A stretch of DNA of 7,613 nt from Thermoplasmata archaeon. GTDB lineage: Archaea > Thermoplasmatota > Thermoplasmata > Thermoplasmatales > Thermoplasmataceae. The notes under the pieces were generated by a model, which did not search any database, had not been told where the DNA came from, and saw only the letters and a list, made by a program, of their open reading frames with translations. A program made the translations under genes and the position numbers. Positions 1 through 7,100 of this stretch are shown piece by piece. The stretch is from contig JAJYZU010000048.1 in the NCBI GenBank assembly GCA_021799755.1, positions 1 through 7,613 of the forward strand, given 5' to 3'. Position 1 is the stretch's first letter. Every line of letters starts with the position of its first letter.

Positions 1-605
1 CCATTTCCGTATTTCCATTCTTCTGCGTTCCTGCCGTGGAATCTTGCGTATACGATCCTGCCGGCGTTGCTTTCAAGAGCTATCCTCTTGTTGGGAGTAT
101 CGATCAGAACCCTGCTTAAATTCATACTTGAAAGAGATCTATCAACCTCTGGAATGTCAAGGCTTGAATTCCTTGTCTCCACAAAGTACCGGAAGGAATC
201 CCTGTCGAGTTCTGCTGCCATTGAGGTGAACTTCTCCCATTCCCTCATTCCAAGGAAAGGAGGGAGCTGTACGAGGCACCCGATGAGCATTTTTGCATTC
301 TTCAGGGGAGCGAGAACATCCCTTTCAAACCTGATCGCTTCCTCAATGGAGGATTCGTAGTCCCTCAACAGCAGTTCGTGCGTGATTTTTCCCGGCATCT
401 TCACAGAGAAACTGAAGCTCTTCCTGATGAGTCCCTCTCTGATCCAGCTCTTCACAGACTGCTGCGAAGGAAAGGAATAAAATGAACTGTTTATTTCCAC
501 ACAGTTGAAATGTTCAGAATACTGGAGGAATAGATCGTTACGGTTACGGTAAAATGAACCAACCCATTCGGGATAATTCCAGCCGGAACAGCCAATGTGA
601 ATCAT
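1..605 (-). CDS. DUF72 (YecE-like) family protein, 3' part cut off by window edge
   Basis: Only the first 201 codons are present; the C-terminus lies beyond base 1. The family is a TIM-barrel protein of about 240-250 residues with no established biochemical role, so roughly 40-50 residues are missing. Family hallmarks seen in order are IGCSGWNYPEW at residues 4-14, VEINSSFY at 36-43, FSVKMPGKITHE at 66-77, GCLVQLPP at 109-116, VETRN at 142-146, the DTP motif at 169-171 and ARFHGRN at 187-193. I read the frame codon by codon and it is open throughout. The ATG at 605-603 shares the sequence ATGA with the stop of the upstream acyl-CoA dehydrogenase (TGA at 604-602), so the two genes are almost certainly co-transcribed and translationally coupled. 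The family assignment is strong; its function is unknown and no enzymatic activity should be assumed. Confidence 0.88.
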   Translation of the reverse strand, partial: MIHIGCSGWNYPEWVGSFYRNRNDLFLQYSEHFNCVEINSSFYSFPSQQSVKSWIREGLIRKSFSFSVKMPGKITHELLLRDYESSIEEAIRFERDVLAPLKNAKMLIGCLVQLPPFLGMREWEKFTSMAAELDRDSFRYFVETRNSSLDIPEVDRSLSSMNLSRVLIDTPNKRIALESNAGRIVYARFHGRNAEEWKYGN

Positions 606-1741
606 TTTTTCCTTAGTATTTCCTTTGCAATAATCACCCTCTGTATCTGATTGGTACCCTCGTATATCTGGGTAATTCTGGCATCCCTCATGTGCCGTTC
701 AGCGTCGAAGTCTGTCGTGTATCCATATCCGCCGAATATCTGGAGAGAATCCGTAACGATCTGGTTTGCTGCATCGGACGCGTAAAGTTTGGCCATAGAG
801 GATAGCTTCACTGAATCATCCCCCTTTTCCCACGCCTTTGCAGCAGTGTAAGTTAGCAGCTTTGCTGCCTCTATCTTTGTTGCCATATCCGCTATCATGA
901 ACTGTATTCCTTCGAATTCAGAAAGGGTTTTTCCGAATTGCTTCCTCTGCCTTGCGTAATCCACGGCCTCTTCAAATGCGGCCTCTGCGATTCCCAGTGC
1001 CTGTGCAGCAACCCCGACCCTGCCGGCATCCAGCGTCTCCATAATTACCTTGAACCCTTCGTTGAGTTTTCCCAGTATGTTTGAGGATGGTACCTTCATG
1101 TTATCGAATACAAGTTCCACAGTGCTTGAGCCCCGTATTCCCATCTTGTGTATGTCCCTGCTGATCCTGAGCCCTGGAGTTCCTGCATCTACCACGAATG
1201 CAGTGATGCCTCTGTGTCCCTTGGACTTATCAGTAACTGCGTCAAACACAAAAAATTTAGCAAGTCTGCCATTCGAGATGAATGTTTTGGTTCCGTTGAT
1301 CACGTAGCTGTCCCCAACTTTCTCGGCTGAGGTTGTTATGGAGGCGGCATCACTACCTGCACCTGGCTCTGTTATCGCCAGGCCGCCTATCTCTCCCCCG
1401 GCTACTCTTGGAAGGTATTTTTGCTTTATATCCTCGCTGCCAAACATTATAACCGGTTCAGCAAAGAGCGTAAGAGCACCGTCCAGCACGAGAGAGGTGC
1501 TGGGACATGCCTTGGAAATTTCCTCAATAACTTGAATGAGAAAACTAAAACTTAAACCGGATCCGCCATATTTTTCAGGAATATATGATGAGAACAGACC
1601 CATTTCACGCATTTTCTGTATGAGTGATTCAGGCACCTCCATCTTTTCGTCAATCTCTCTGGCGAGAGGTTTGATCTCTTTCTGGGCAAATTCCGTGACA
1701 AATTTCAATACTTCTGATTCCGACTCGTTGAGCGCGAACAT
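602..1741 (-). CDS. Acyl-CoA dehydrogenase (FAD flavoenzyme)
   Basis: This 379-residue protein has the normal full length of a soluble acyl-CoA dehydrogenase, which oxidises an acyl-CoA to the trans-2-enoyl-CoA and passes electrons via FAD to electron transfer flavoprotein. The signature LAITEPGAGSD lies at residues 121-131, GIRGSST at 201-207, the ARQRKQFGK segment at 263-271 and the second signature around FGGYGY at 336-341. The motif YEGTNQ at 360-365 supplies the probable catalytic base Glu361, the position used by short- and medium-chain enzymes. Chain-length or branched-chain preference cannot be read from the sequence. The start ATG has AAGG five bases upstream and a TATA-like TTTATC about 33 nt upstream. 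The downstream DUF72 gene overlaps its stop by ATGA. No ETF or other beta-oxidation gene is in view, so the pathway (fatty acid or branched-chain amino acid breakdown) is inference. Confidence 0.95.
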   Translation of the reverse strand: MFALNESESEVLKFVTEFAQKEIKPLAREIDEKMEVPESLIQKMREMGLFSSYIPEKYGGSGLSFSFLIQVIEEISKACPSTSLVLDGALTLFAEPVIMFGSEDIKQKYLPRVAGGEIGGLAITEPGAGSDAASITTSAEKVGDSYVINGTKTFISNGRLAKFFVFDAVTDKSKGHRGITAFVVDAGTPGLRISRDIHKMGIRGSSTVELVFDNMKVPSSNILGKLNEGFKVIMETLDAGRVGVAAQALGIAEAAFEEAVDYARQRKQFGKTLSEFEGIQFMIADMATKIEAAKLLTYTAAKAWEKGDDSVKLSSMAKLYASDAANQIVTDSLQIFGGYGYTTDFDAERHMRDARITQIYEGTNQIQRVIIAKEILRKK

Positions 1742-1771
1742 CTAAACCTTATCCAGATTGTAACTTGTTAT

Positions 1772-1777
1772 GATAAA
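1772..1777 (-). promoter_or_regulatory. Putative TATA box of the acyl-CoA dehydrogenase gene
   Basis: On the minus strand the intergenic DNA reads TTTATC at this place, about 33 nt before the ATG at 1741, in an AT-rich context. With the usual 22-27 nt from TATA centre to transcription start, the leader would be only several nucleotides long and would just include the AAGG at 1750-1747. This suggests the gene has its own promoter rather than depending only on read-through from the rubrerythrin unit. It is a pattern match only. Confidence 0.4.
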
Positions 1778-1827
1778 TGTTTGTTCAGTAAATAATTCAA
1801 AAGGATTGGCAGTTCTTCTAATTTTGC

Positions 1828-1833
1828 AAAAAA
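1828..1833 (-). terminator. Putative oligo-T terminator after the DUF3501 gene
   Basis: Three bases after the TGA stop (1839-1837) the minus strand carries a run of six T (1833-1828), followed by further AT-rich DNA and no obvious stem. Archaeal RNA polymerase can terminate at T runs without a hairpin, so this may end the rubrerythrin-DUF3501 transcript before the 95-bp gap to the acyl-CoA dehydrogenase. The run is short and the call is tentative. Confidence 0.3.
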
Positions 1834-1836
1834 TAT

Positions 1837-2400
1837 TCACTCGGAGAGTTCACTCTTGAGATTGTCCAGCAGTTCCCTCGGGATCCTAGCCACTTCCTGA
1901 TATCCCTGTTTCCTGCATTCTATGAATGCGTTAGTGGAGTTCCTGAACTTCTGCAGGTCTGATCCGCTGAATCGAAATTTCAGGTATTGAAGTGTTGATT
2001 CAAGATTGCCGGTCGATCTCCCAGCTTCGGGAATCGCTTTTATCTCATTGTTGTCGTATATAAGATATATGGTGTTTTCGATTCCGCTCAGTTTCAGCAT
2101 GGATTCCTTGAGAACCTTCTCATCGGTGATTTCTATAAACATCGTCACGCTCAAAGTCCTTTCGTCTGGCAGCTGTTCCGAATAAATACTAATAAGGTCC
2201 TCAATCTCTGACTCGTCTTCTATGCTCTCAATGTAAATCATTTCATTTATCTGGTTCATAACTGTTTCTCTGTTCTCGAACAGATAGCTGAACGTCGATG
2301 AGGATATTCTTCTGCTGTTCTCCAATGATATTATATGCTTTGTTATCCGATCCCTTTCCCTGCCATACTGTCTGTAAGGCAGGATTTCGGATCTGCTTAT
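1837..2400 (-). CDS. DUF3501 family protein, rubrerythrin partner; start codon unresolved
   Basis: This is a protein of unknown function recognised as DUF3501 from the block FENRETVMNQINEM (residues 41-54, numbering from 2400), the strand TLSVTMFIEI (82-91) and a C-terminal segment GYQEVARIP followed by an amphipathic helix. From 2400 it would be 188 residues, the family's usual size. The first canonical start in this frame is a TTG at 2325-2323, giving only 162 residues. The frame is open upstream of it to a TAA at 2430-2428, and the segment ISRSEILPYRQYGRERDR resembles the family N-terminus. No ATG or GTG lies in that stretch, so initiation could be at ATA 2400-2398, or one base may be missing near the GTGA that overlaps the rubrerythrin stop at 2423-2420. 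From memory of family contexts, DUF3501 genes sit beside rubrerythrin and Fe-S oxidoreductase genes in many bacteria. That suggests a role in peroxide or redox defence, which is inference. No cofactor motif is obvious. Confidence 0.8.
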   Translation of the reverse strand: MSRSEILPYRQYGRERDRITKHIISLENSRRISSSTFSYLFENRETVMNQINEMIYIESIEDESEIEDLISIYSEQLPDERTLSVTMFIEITDEKVLKESMLKLSGIENTIYLIYDNNEIKAIPEAGRSTGNLESTLQYLKFRFSGSDLQKFRNSTNAFIECRKQGYQEVARIPRELLDNLKSELSE

Positions 2401-2419
2401 GTTCTGTGGAGACGTAAAA

Positions 2420-2839
2420 TCACGCTTTTATCTTGCTAAGTGTGTCCTCGTATTTCTTAGCGTGGGCCTTCTCCGCCTTTGAAAGTATTTCGAACCAGTG
2501 CGCTATGTCCTCAAACCCCTCTTCTCTTGCCACCTTTGCAAATCCGGGATACATCTGACTGTATTCATAGGTCTCACCTGCAATGGCGGATTTCAGGTTG
2601 AGCTCAGTTGTCCCTATTGGTTCTCCCGTAACAGGGTCGCCCACCTGCTGCAGATATTTCATGTGCCCGAATGCATGAGCAGTTTCCCCGTCTGCTGTCG
2701 ATCTGAAGGTTGTGGCAACTTCCTGATATCCCTCTTCGTCCGCTTTCTGTGCAAAGTACAGGTACCTTCTGTTCGCCTGACTTTCACCCGCAAATCCAGC
2801 TTTTAAATTCTCAAGTGTCTTGCTCTTTTTGAGTTCCAA
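2420..2839 (-). CDS. rbr: Rubrerythrin family di-iron protein, sulerythrin-like (no rubredoxin domain)
   Basis: This 139-residue four-helix-bundle protein is probably a non-haem di-iron peroxidase acting in the cytoplasm. The ligand set is complete: Glu19 in GESQANRRY, Glu52 and His55 in DGETAHAFGH, Glu89 and Glu92 in AGETYEYSQMYPGFA, and Glu123 and His126 in KAEKAHAKKYE. There is no cysteine and no C-terminal rubredoxin CxxC domain, as in the Sulfolobus protein sulerythrin, which it closely resembles; electrons must come from a separate donor. I chose the TTG at 2839-2837 because GGTGAT (2848-2843) sits just upstream and homology begins there. An ATG at 2980 in the same frame would put 47 unrelated residues inside priS and is rejected. 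The stop at 2422-2420 abuts the DUF3501 gene, with which it probably forms an operon for oxidative-stress defence (inference from family and context). Confidence 0.94.
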   Translation of the reverse strand: MELKKSKTLENLKAGFAGESQANRRYLYFAQKADEEGYQEVATTFRSTADGETAHAFGHMKYLQQVGDPVTGEPIGTTELNLKSAIAGETYEYSQMYPGFAKVAREEGFEDIAHWFEILSKAEKAHAKKYEDTLSKIKA

Positions 2840-2842
2840 AAT

Positions 2843-2848
2843 ATCACC
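2843..2848 (-). promoter_or_regulatory. Shine-Dalgarno site that decides the rubrerythrin TTG start
   Basis: GGTGAT is a perfect match to the complement of the archaeal 16S rRNA tail. Counting from GGTG, it lies five bases before TTG 2839-2837. No ATG or GTG start in frame is better placed, so this site fixes the start codon. Confidence 0.65.
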
Positions 2849-2870
2849 TTTTTCAATATCTGTGCGACCT

Positions 2871-2878
2871 ATATTAAA
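2871..2878 (-). promoter_or_regulatory. Putative TATA box for rubrerythrin-DUF3501
   Basis: TTTAATAT on the minus strand lies about 35 nt before the TTG start. That would place transcription start near 2849 and leave a leader of about ten bases beginning at the GGTGAT site. A second candidate, TTTATATAA at 2914-2906, overlaps the end of priS and would give a leader of about 45 nt. Either supports a promoter for rubrerythrin separate from priS; the choice is not settled by sequence. Confidence 0.4.
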
Positions 2879-2906
2879 CTTTTTACAATAATTATCAAAT
2901 AATAAT

Positions 2907-4049
2907 TTATATAAATTGTGCCTTTCCTGAGGCGACCAAATACAGGGCAAGATATCTTGGCAGCTTGTCCCTTCCCGCATTTAGGTCGAAACTCTGATCA
3001 TTCATAATTATGCTTGTTTTAGTTCTTATGTCAACATTATCTTCTCCATTTTTGAAAGGGTCGGGTATGGCTTCTGTGAGAGGGTTAAAACTTCCAAGAG
3101 AATCCATTTCGACCTGCTTCACCATCATAGCGGTCTTCCCATGTAGACTGCCCGGTAACCGTATCAGTCTATGAAGATCAGAGGTCACCGGACTGTCTAT
3201 TTCGCAGAGGTTCGAATCGACGAATCTGTTCAGGAGTTGACCAGCAACAGTCTCATCGTCCTCGTCCATTATGGAATATTTCTTGATTCCGGGCGTAGAT
3301 AGAATGGTCAGTCTCTGTACCCTGTCAACCAGTTTATTGCTGATTTTTTCAGCATAACGTGATGACCTGCTTCCCATGATCTCCTTCAGGATTTTGTTCT
3401 CGCTCTCATTGTGGAGTCCTGAATAGAAACTGGAAAGGTATCGGTCGAATGATCCTATCCATCCGGATTCCTCAATATCAACATGCCGAATTGTCTTCCT
3501 TATGTCCTGAATGCTGAGACCCTCTCCCCTCACATAATTGGATATTTCTCTTCGCATATCTGCATCCATGGCATAGACCTTTTCACTTACGATGTGCACA
3601 TGGTATCCCCTGCCCCCAGAGAAAAATATCTTTATCTCTTCCGGATTGAATCCGAAATCGCCCACGAGGTATTTCTCAACTAGTCTAATTGTATGTGATT
3701 TGACCTGATCAAGGATCTCACCATAGGAAAGTTTGTCTGCATCCTTGATGTGATCCGCATCGAGATCGAAGATCAGTTCTGAACCCATCCACCCCTTATC
3801 CTGCATGTTTCTTTCAGAGGAATTCCTGTAATAAGCTGCGGAATAGTAGATGTGTCTGGGTACCTTCTGCCTCACAAACTTTTTGAGCTCGTCATGCGTG
3901 GGTATGTTAAGGTGTCTCGTCATTGATCCACCGAATGGTATATATCCTATTTCCCTTGATGATATCATCTCGGGACCGTTTGGAATAAATGCCGAATAGT
4001 ACTCCCTAAAAATCTCCCTCAGGTGGTTGTCACTAAAACTCAGTTCCAT
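2907..4049 (-). CDS. priS: DNA primase small (catalytic) subunit PriS
   Basis: PriS is the catalytic subunit of the archaeal/eukaryotic-type primase, which with PriL makes RNA (and in vitro DNA) primers at replication forks. In this 380-residue protein the metal-binding pair Asp95 and Asp97 lies in FDLDADH (94-100), the nucleotide-binding loop SGGRGYHVHI at 144-153, and the third acidic position is probably Asp291 in SDLHRLIRLPGSLHGKT (290-306), a strongly conserved archaeal block. The C-terminal helix PRYLALYLVASGKAQF is also family-like. Oddly, Pyrococcus-type enzymes carry a Cys/His zinc knuckle just after the DxD motif, but here no cysteine occurs there and the only one in the protein is Cys282. 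The ATG at 4049 has an AT-rich upstream stretch and no good ribosome site, so the mRNA may be leaderless. It diverges from the protease gene across 51 bp. PriL is not in the window. Confidence 0.96.
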   Translation of the reverse strand: MELSFSDNHLREIFREYYSAFIPNGPEMISSREIGYIPFGGSMTRHLNIPTHDELKKFVRQKVPRHIYYSAAYYRNSSERNMQDKGWMGSELIFDLDADHIKDADKLSYGEILDQVKSHTIRLVEKYLVGDFGFNPEEIKIFFSGGRGYHVHIVSEKVYAMDADMRREISNYVRGEGLSIQDIRKTIRHVDIEESGWIGSFDRYLSSFYSGLHNESENKILKEIMGSRSSRYAEKISNKLVDRVQRLTILSTPGIKKYSIMDEDDETVAGQLLNRFVDSNLCEIDSPVTSDLHRLIRLPGSLHGKTAMMVKQVEMDSLGSFNPLTEAIPDPFKNGEDNVDIRTKTSIIMNDQSFDLNAGRDKLPRYLALYLVASGKAQFI

Positions 4050-4100
4050 TTTCGCGTTACGTATATTTAATATCTGATAATTACCTTTTGTAGGTATCGA
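4050..4100. promoter_or_regulatory. Divergent promoter region, priS (-) and S53 protease (+)
   Basis: This 51-bp gap must carry both promoters. For the protease, TATATTTAA at 4062-4070 is centred about 35 nt before the ATG at 4101, with AGGT at 4092-4095 as a weak ribosome site in a leader of about ten bases. For priS, the same AT-rich block read backwards (TTAAATATA) is only about 17 nt from its ATG, too close for a normal TATA box. TAATTATC around 4076-4083 on the minus strand is about 30 nt away and would give a leaderless priS mRNA. The two elements are so close that TBP/TFB binding for one may exclude the other (inference). Confidence 0.45.
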
Positions 4101-7100
4101 ATGAAAAGGATCGTTGCGCTCGTTACTGCCATTTTCATTGTCTGTTTGTCATTCACATATTTTGCAGGCGTTTCATCGCAGGATTATTCGTCCATGATCA
4201 TAAACCCTCAGATTCAGAAAGCCGGGAACAGTACTGCATCCATAGAACTCTATAATCCAGCTTCCTCGAATGCAGCATACACTTCGCTCTTCAGGGAATT
4301 GAGTCCAGCCGGAATTGATGTTGTGAATTACGGCTATTTTATAGAGCTGTCTGGGAATCAGGGAAAAATCCTGAACGGATCGCAGGAAATACTCTCGTTG
4401 GAGGAAATGTTTTCACTGAAGCCAATTGAAAACAGTTTTCTCTACTATCCACTCCTTAACTATACTTCCGTGAATTCTAACAACTTTCCCCTACTGCCAT
4501 CCCAGATAGCATCTGCATATTCATTCAAATGGGATTATCAGCACGGAATAAATGGAAAAAATGAGACAATCGCAATAATTGACGCCTATGGCGACCCACA
4601 GCTCAGCTATGATTTGAGGGCTTTCGACTATGCAGCAAATCTTCCCCCAGTAAATCTACAGATAATTTACCAGAACAAGACACCGATGGCTTACAATTAT
4701 TCATGGGCGGTTGAGACTTCCCTTGATGTTGAATGGGCCCATGCGATGGCACCTTATGCAAAGATATTACTTGTCCTCTCTCCCGACGCTTCAAATGGCC
4801 TTGACAACGGTCTTTCATACGTTGTGAAGAACAGACTGGCAAACATTATTTCCATCAGCTGGGGAAGCTATGAGAATCCATCACAGAATGCCGGGATGCT
4901 CAACGCTATGAATAATGTATTTTACAATGCTACACTCTATAACATAACCGTGGTTGCGGCTTCAGGCGATCAGGGTGCCTATGATGGCACATCAGGACTT
5001 GCGCTTAATTTTCCAGCATCAGATCCTTACGTACTGGCAGTGGGTGGAACGACGCTCGGACTTTTCAACGGAGTGTTTACACAGTCCGCATGGGGAGGGT
5101 TCAGTAAGGGAACCACCTACGGAAGCGGAGGCGGATTCAGCAGCTATTTTAATGTTCCTGCATGGCAGAGGCTGATGATCAAGAATTCCACAAACAGAGG
5201 AGTCCCCGACGTGTCGCTTGACGCAAGTCCACAGACTGGAGTTGAGATAATATCCCAGGGAAACTCCATGTTTGTTGGTGGAACGAGCCTTTCCACTCCT
5301 GTCTGGGCAGCTATCATAGCCATGATGGATCAATTCAACGGCCGGAGCCTGGGACTTGTATCACCAATGCTCTATTTTGTTGCATCCACAGGATATTACA
5401 CTCAGGCATTCACCCAGATAACGTCCGGCAATAACGGTTATTATTATGCATCAGCGGGGTGGAACCCGGTTACGGGGCTTGGTACGCCCATAGTTTCTAA
5501 TCTTCTCAACATCTCTAGATTGGTTATGCAGCCTTTCGGATCCGTCGTAGAGGTATCGGGCACCGGATTCAACTATTCAACCATGAGTGCCAGCCTTTCC
5601 GTTTCAGTCGGGAATAACAGCATCCTTTATGGAAGCGACTATTACTTCCTGTCATTCTATTCAAACCCCCTCAACTTCCTCAAGTTTGGGATCAAGATTT
5701 ATGGGAAGAATGCCTCTTATGGTTTCATTGGTGCCTCCGGTGGCATGATCTTCCAGAATTTCCGCCCGCTTTCCTACTCCGGAAGCCATATTGTCCTCCC
5801 CCTCACAATCCAAAAAGTGGGTACGGAATTTTACGGAAAAGCGGGTTCATCTGTGATGGACCTCAATGCCTATTTCATGAGGGGGGGCTGGTTCAACGAC
5901 TCTCTGGGGGCTGAGATCACCGATCCGCAGGGAAACTTTACGACCATACCATCTGCCTCTTTCTCCAGCATATCATTGCATGCGGGAAATCTGGTTGCTG
6001 TTCCACAATCTTATTTTGAGCGTGGATTTTCTTCCCTTGGTTCCGGGTATGACACAATTTCCATCACATACGATCATGGTTACTTGAACACTTCACACTC
6101 TACGAAGCCTCCTGACACATATATACTTGGCAGTGCGCCTGTTGCTGAAGGTATAATGTTCAATGGTGATTTTGCACCAAACCCGTCCTACACATTTTTC
6201 GTTCCGGGTTACACTGCAGGTAGCATAAAGTGGTCTGTCAATTCAACGGGATCAAGCGTTTCCGGGAACGTCATTAATTTCGGATCGGCCGGGAAATATG
6301 AGATCACAGCTGAACTGCAATCGTTCAACCTTACCAGAAACATAACGGTACCAGACATAGTACTTATTCCATCTGATTTTGAAAACCCTGTATCGGGATA
6401 CAGTACCAACGTCACAGTAGTTGTTGACTTCTTCTATTATTACAACTTCACTCTGGACAGATTCAACAATCTTTCAATCCCATACATCGCCGGGCAAAAT
6501 AACGTCGGCGTTTTTTCACCGGGATATCATCGGATTTCAGAAAACATAACAGTCGGAACACAGAAATATGTGAATTATTCCCTCAGCCCATACCCCGCGA
6601 ACTTGTCGCTTGACGTTTTTCCAGGTGCGGCTGACCTTAATGTTGACGGAATAATGTACACCAGCATTGGGTTGTCCACCATTAATGTGAGCCCTGGCAA
6701 CCACTACCTCAATCTTTCGCTCAGAAATTTCAATAACCTGTCAGAAAGGTATTTTTTTGATCCGGGAGCGAACTACACTGTTCAGATTGAGATGGTACCC
6801 GTTAACAGCAGCATAATCACCCTTTCGGGAAATGTGACGGATTACACCTTTGGTTTCCCGCTGTCCGGCGTAAACGTTTCATCCGATTTTTCCTACGCAT
6901 ATACCACGTCGAGTGGTTACTTTATCCTATTCCTGAAGCCTGGATTTTCATCCGTGAGTTTCAAATATCCCAATTACAGGATCCACTGGATGAATTCCAC
7001 GTTTTCCACGAACATTTCAGATAATGTCACGATGAACTTCATGGGAATCTTCAATAATTTGGTTGTCAAGATCAACAGGTCTTTTTCCCTCCTGTTTTCC

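Noticed and set aside
44..360. Two overlapping plus-strand open frames near the left edge
   Set aside because: They are antisense to the DUF72 gene, whose minus-strand frame carries all family motifs; the plus-strand products resemble nothing.
1050..1745. Plus-strand open frames across the acyl-CoA dehydrogenase
   Set aside because: They are antisense shadows of a full-length conserved enzyme gene.
1892..2733. 16-bp identical direct repeat ACTTCCTGATATCCCT at 1892-1907 and 2718-2733
   Set aside because: Both copies encode the peptide GYQEVA in two different genes (DUF3501 and rubrerythrin), each in a place that fits its own family; shared codons by chance explain it better than a mobile or regulatory repeat.
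2840..2980. Upstream ATG at 2980 extending rubrerythrin by 47 residues
   Set aside because: The extension lies largely inside the end of priS, resembles no rubrerythrin sequence, and the TTG at 2839 has a perfect Shine-Dalgarno site and matches the family N-terminus.
4603..5333. Minus-strand open frames and one other plus frame within the protease gene
   Set aside because: They lie wholly over the conserved S53 catalytic domain, have no promoter or ribosome site, and have low-complexity, family-less products.
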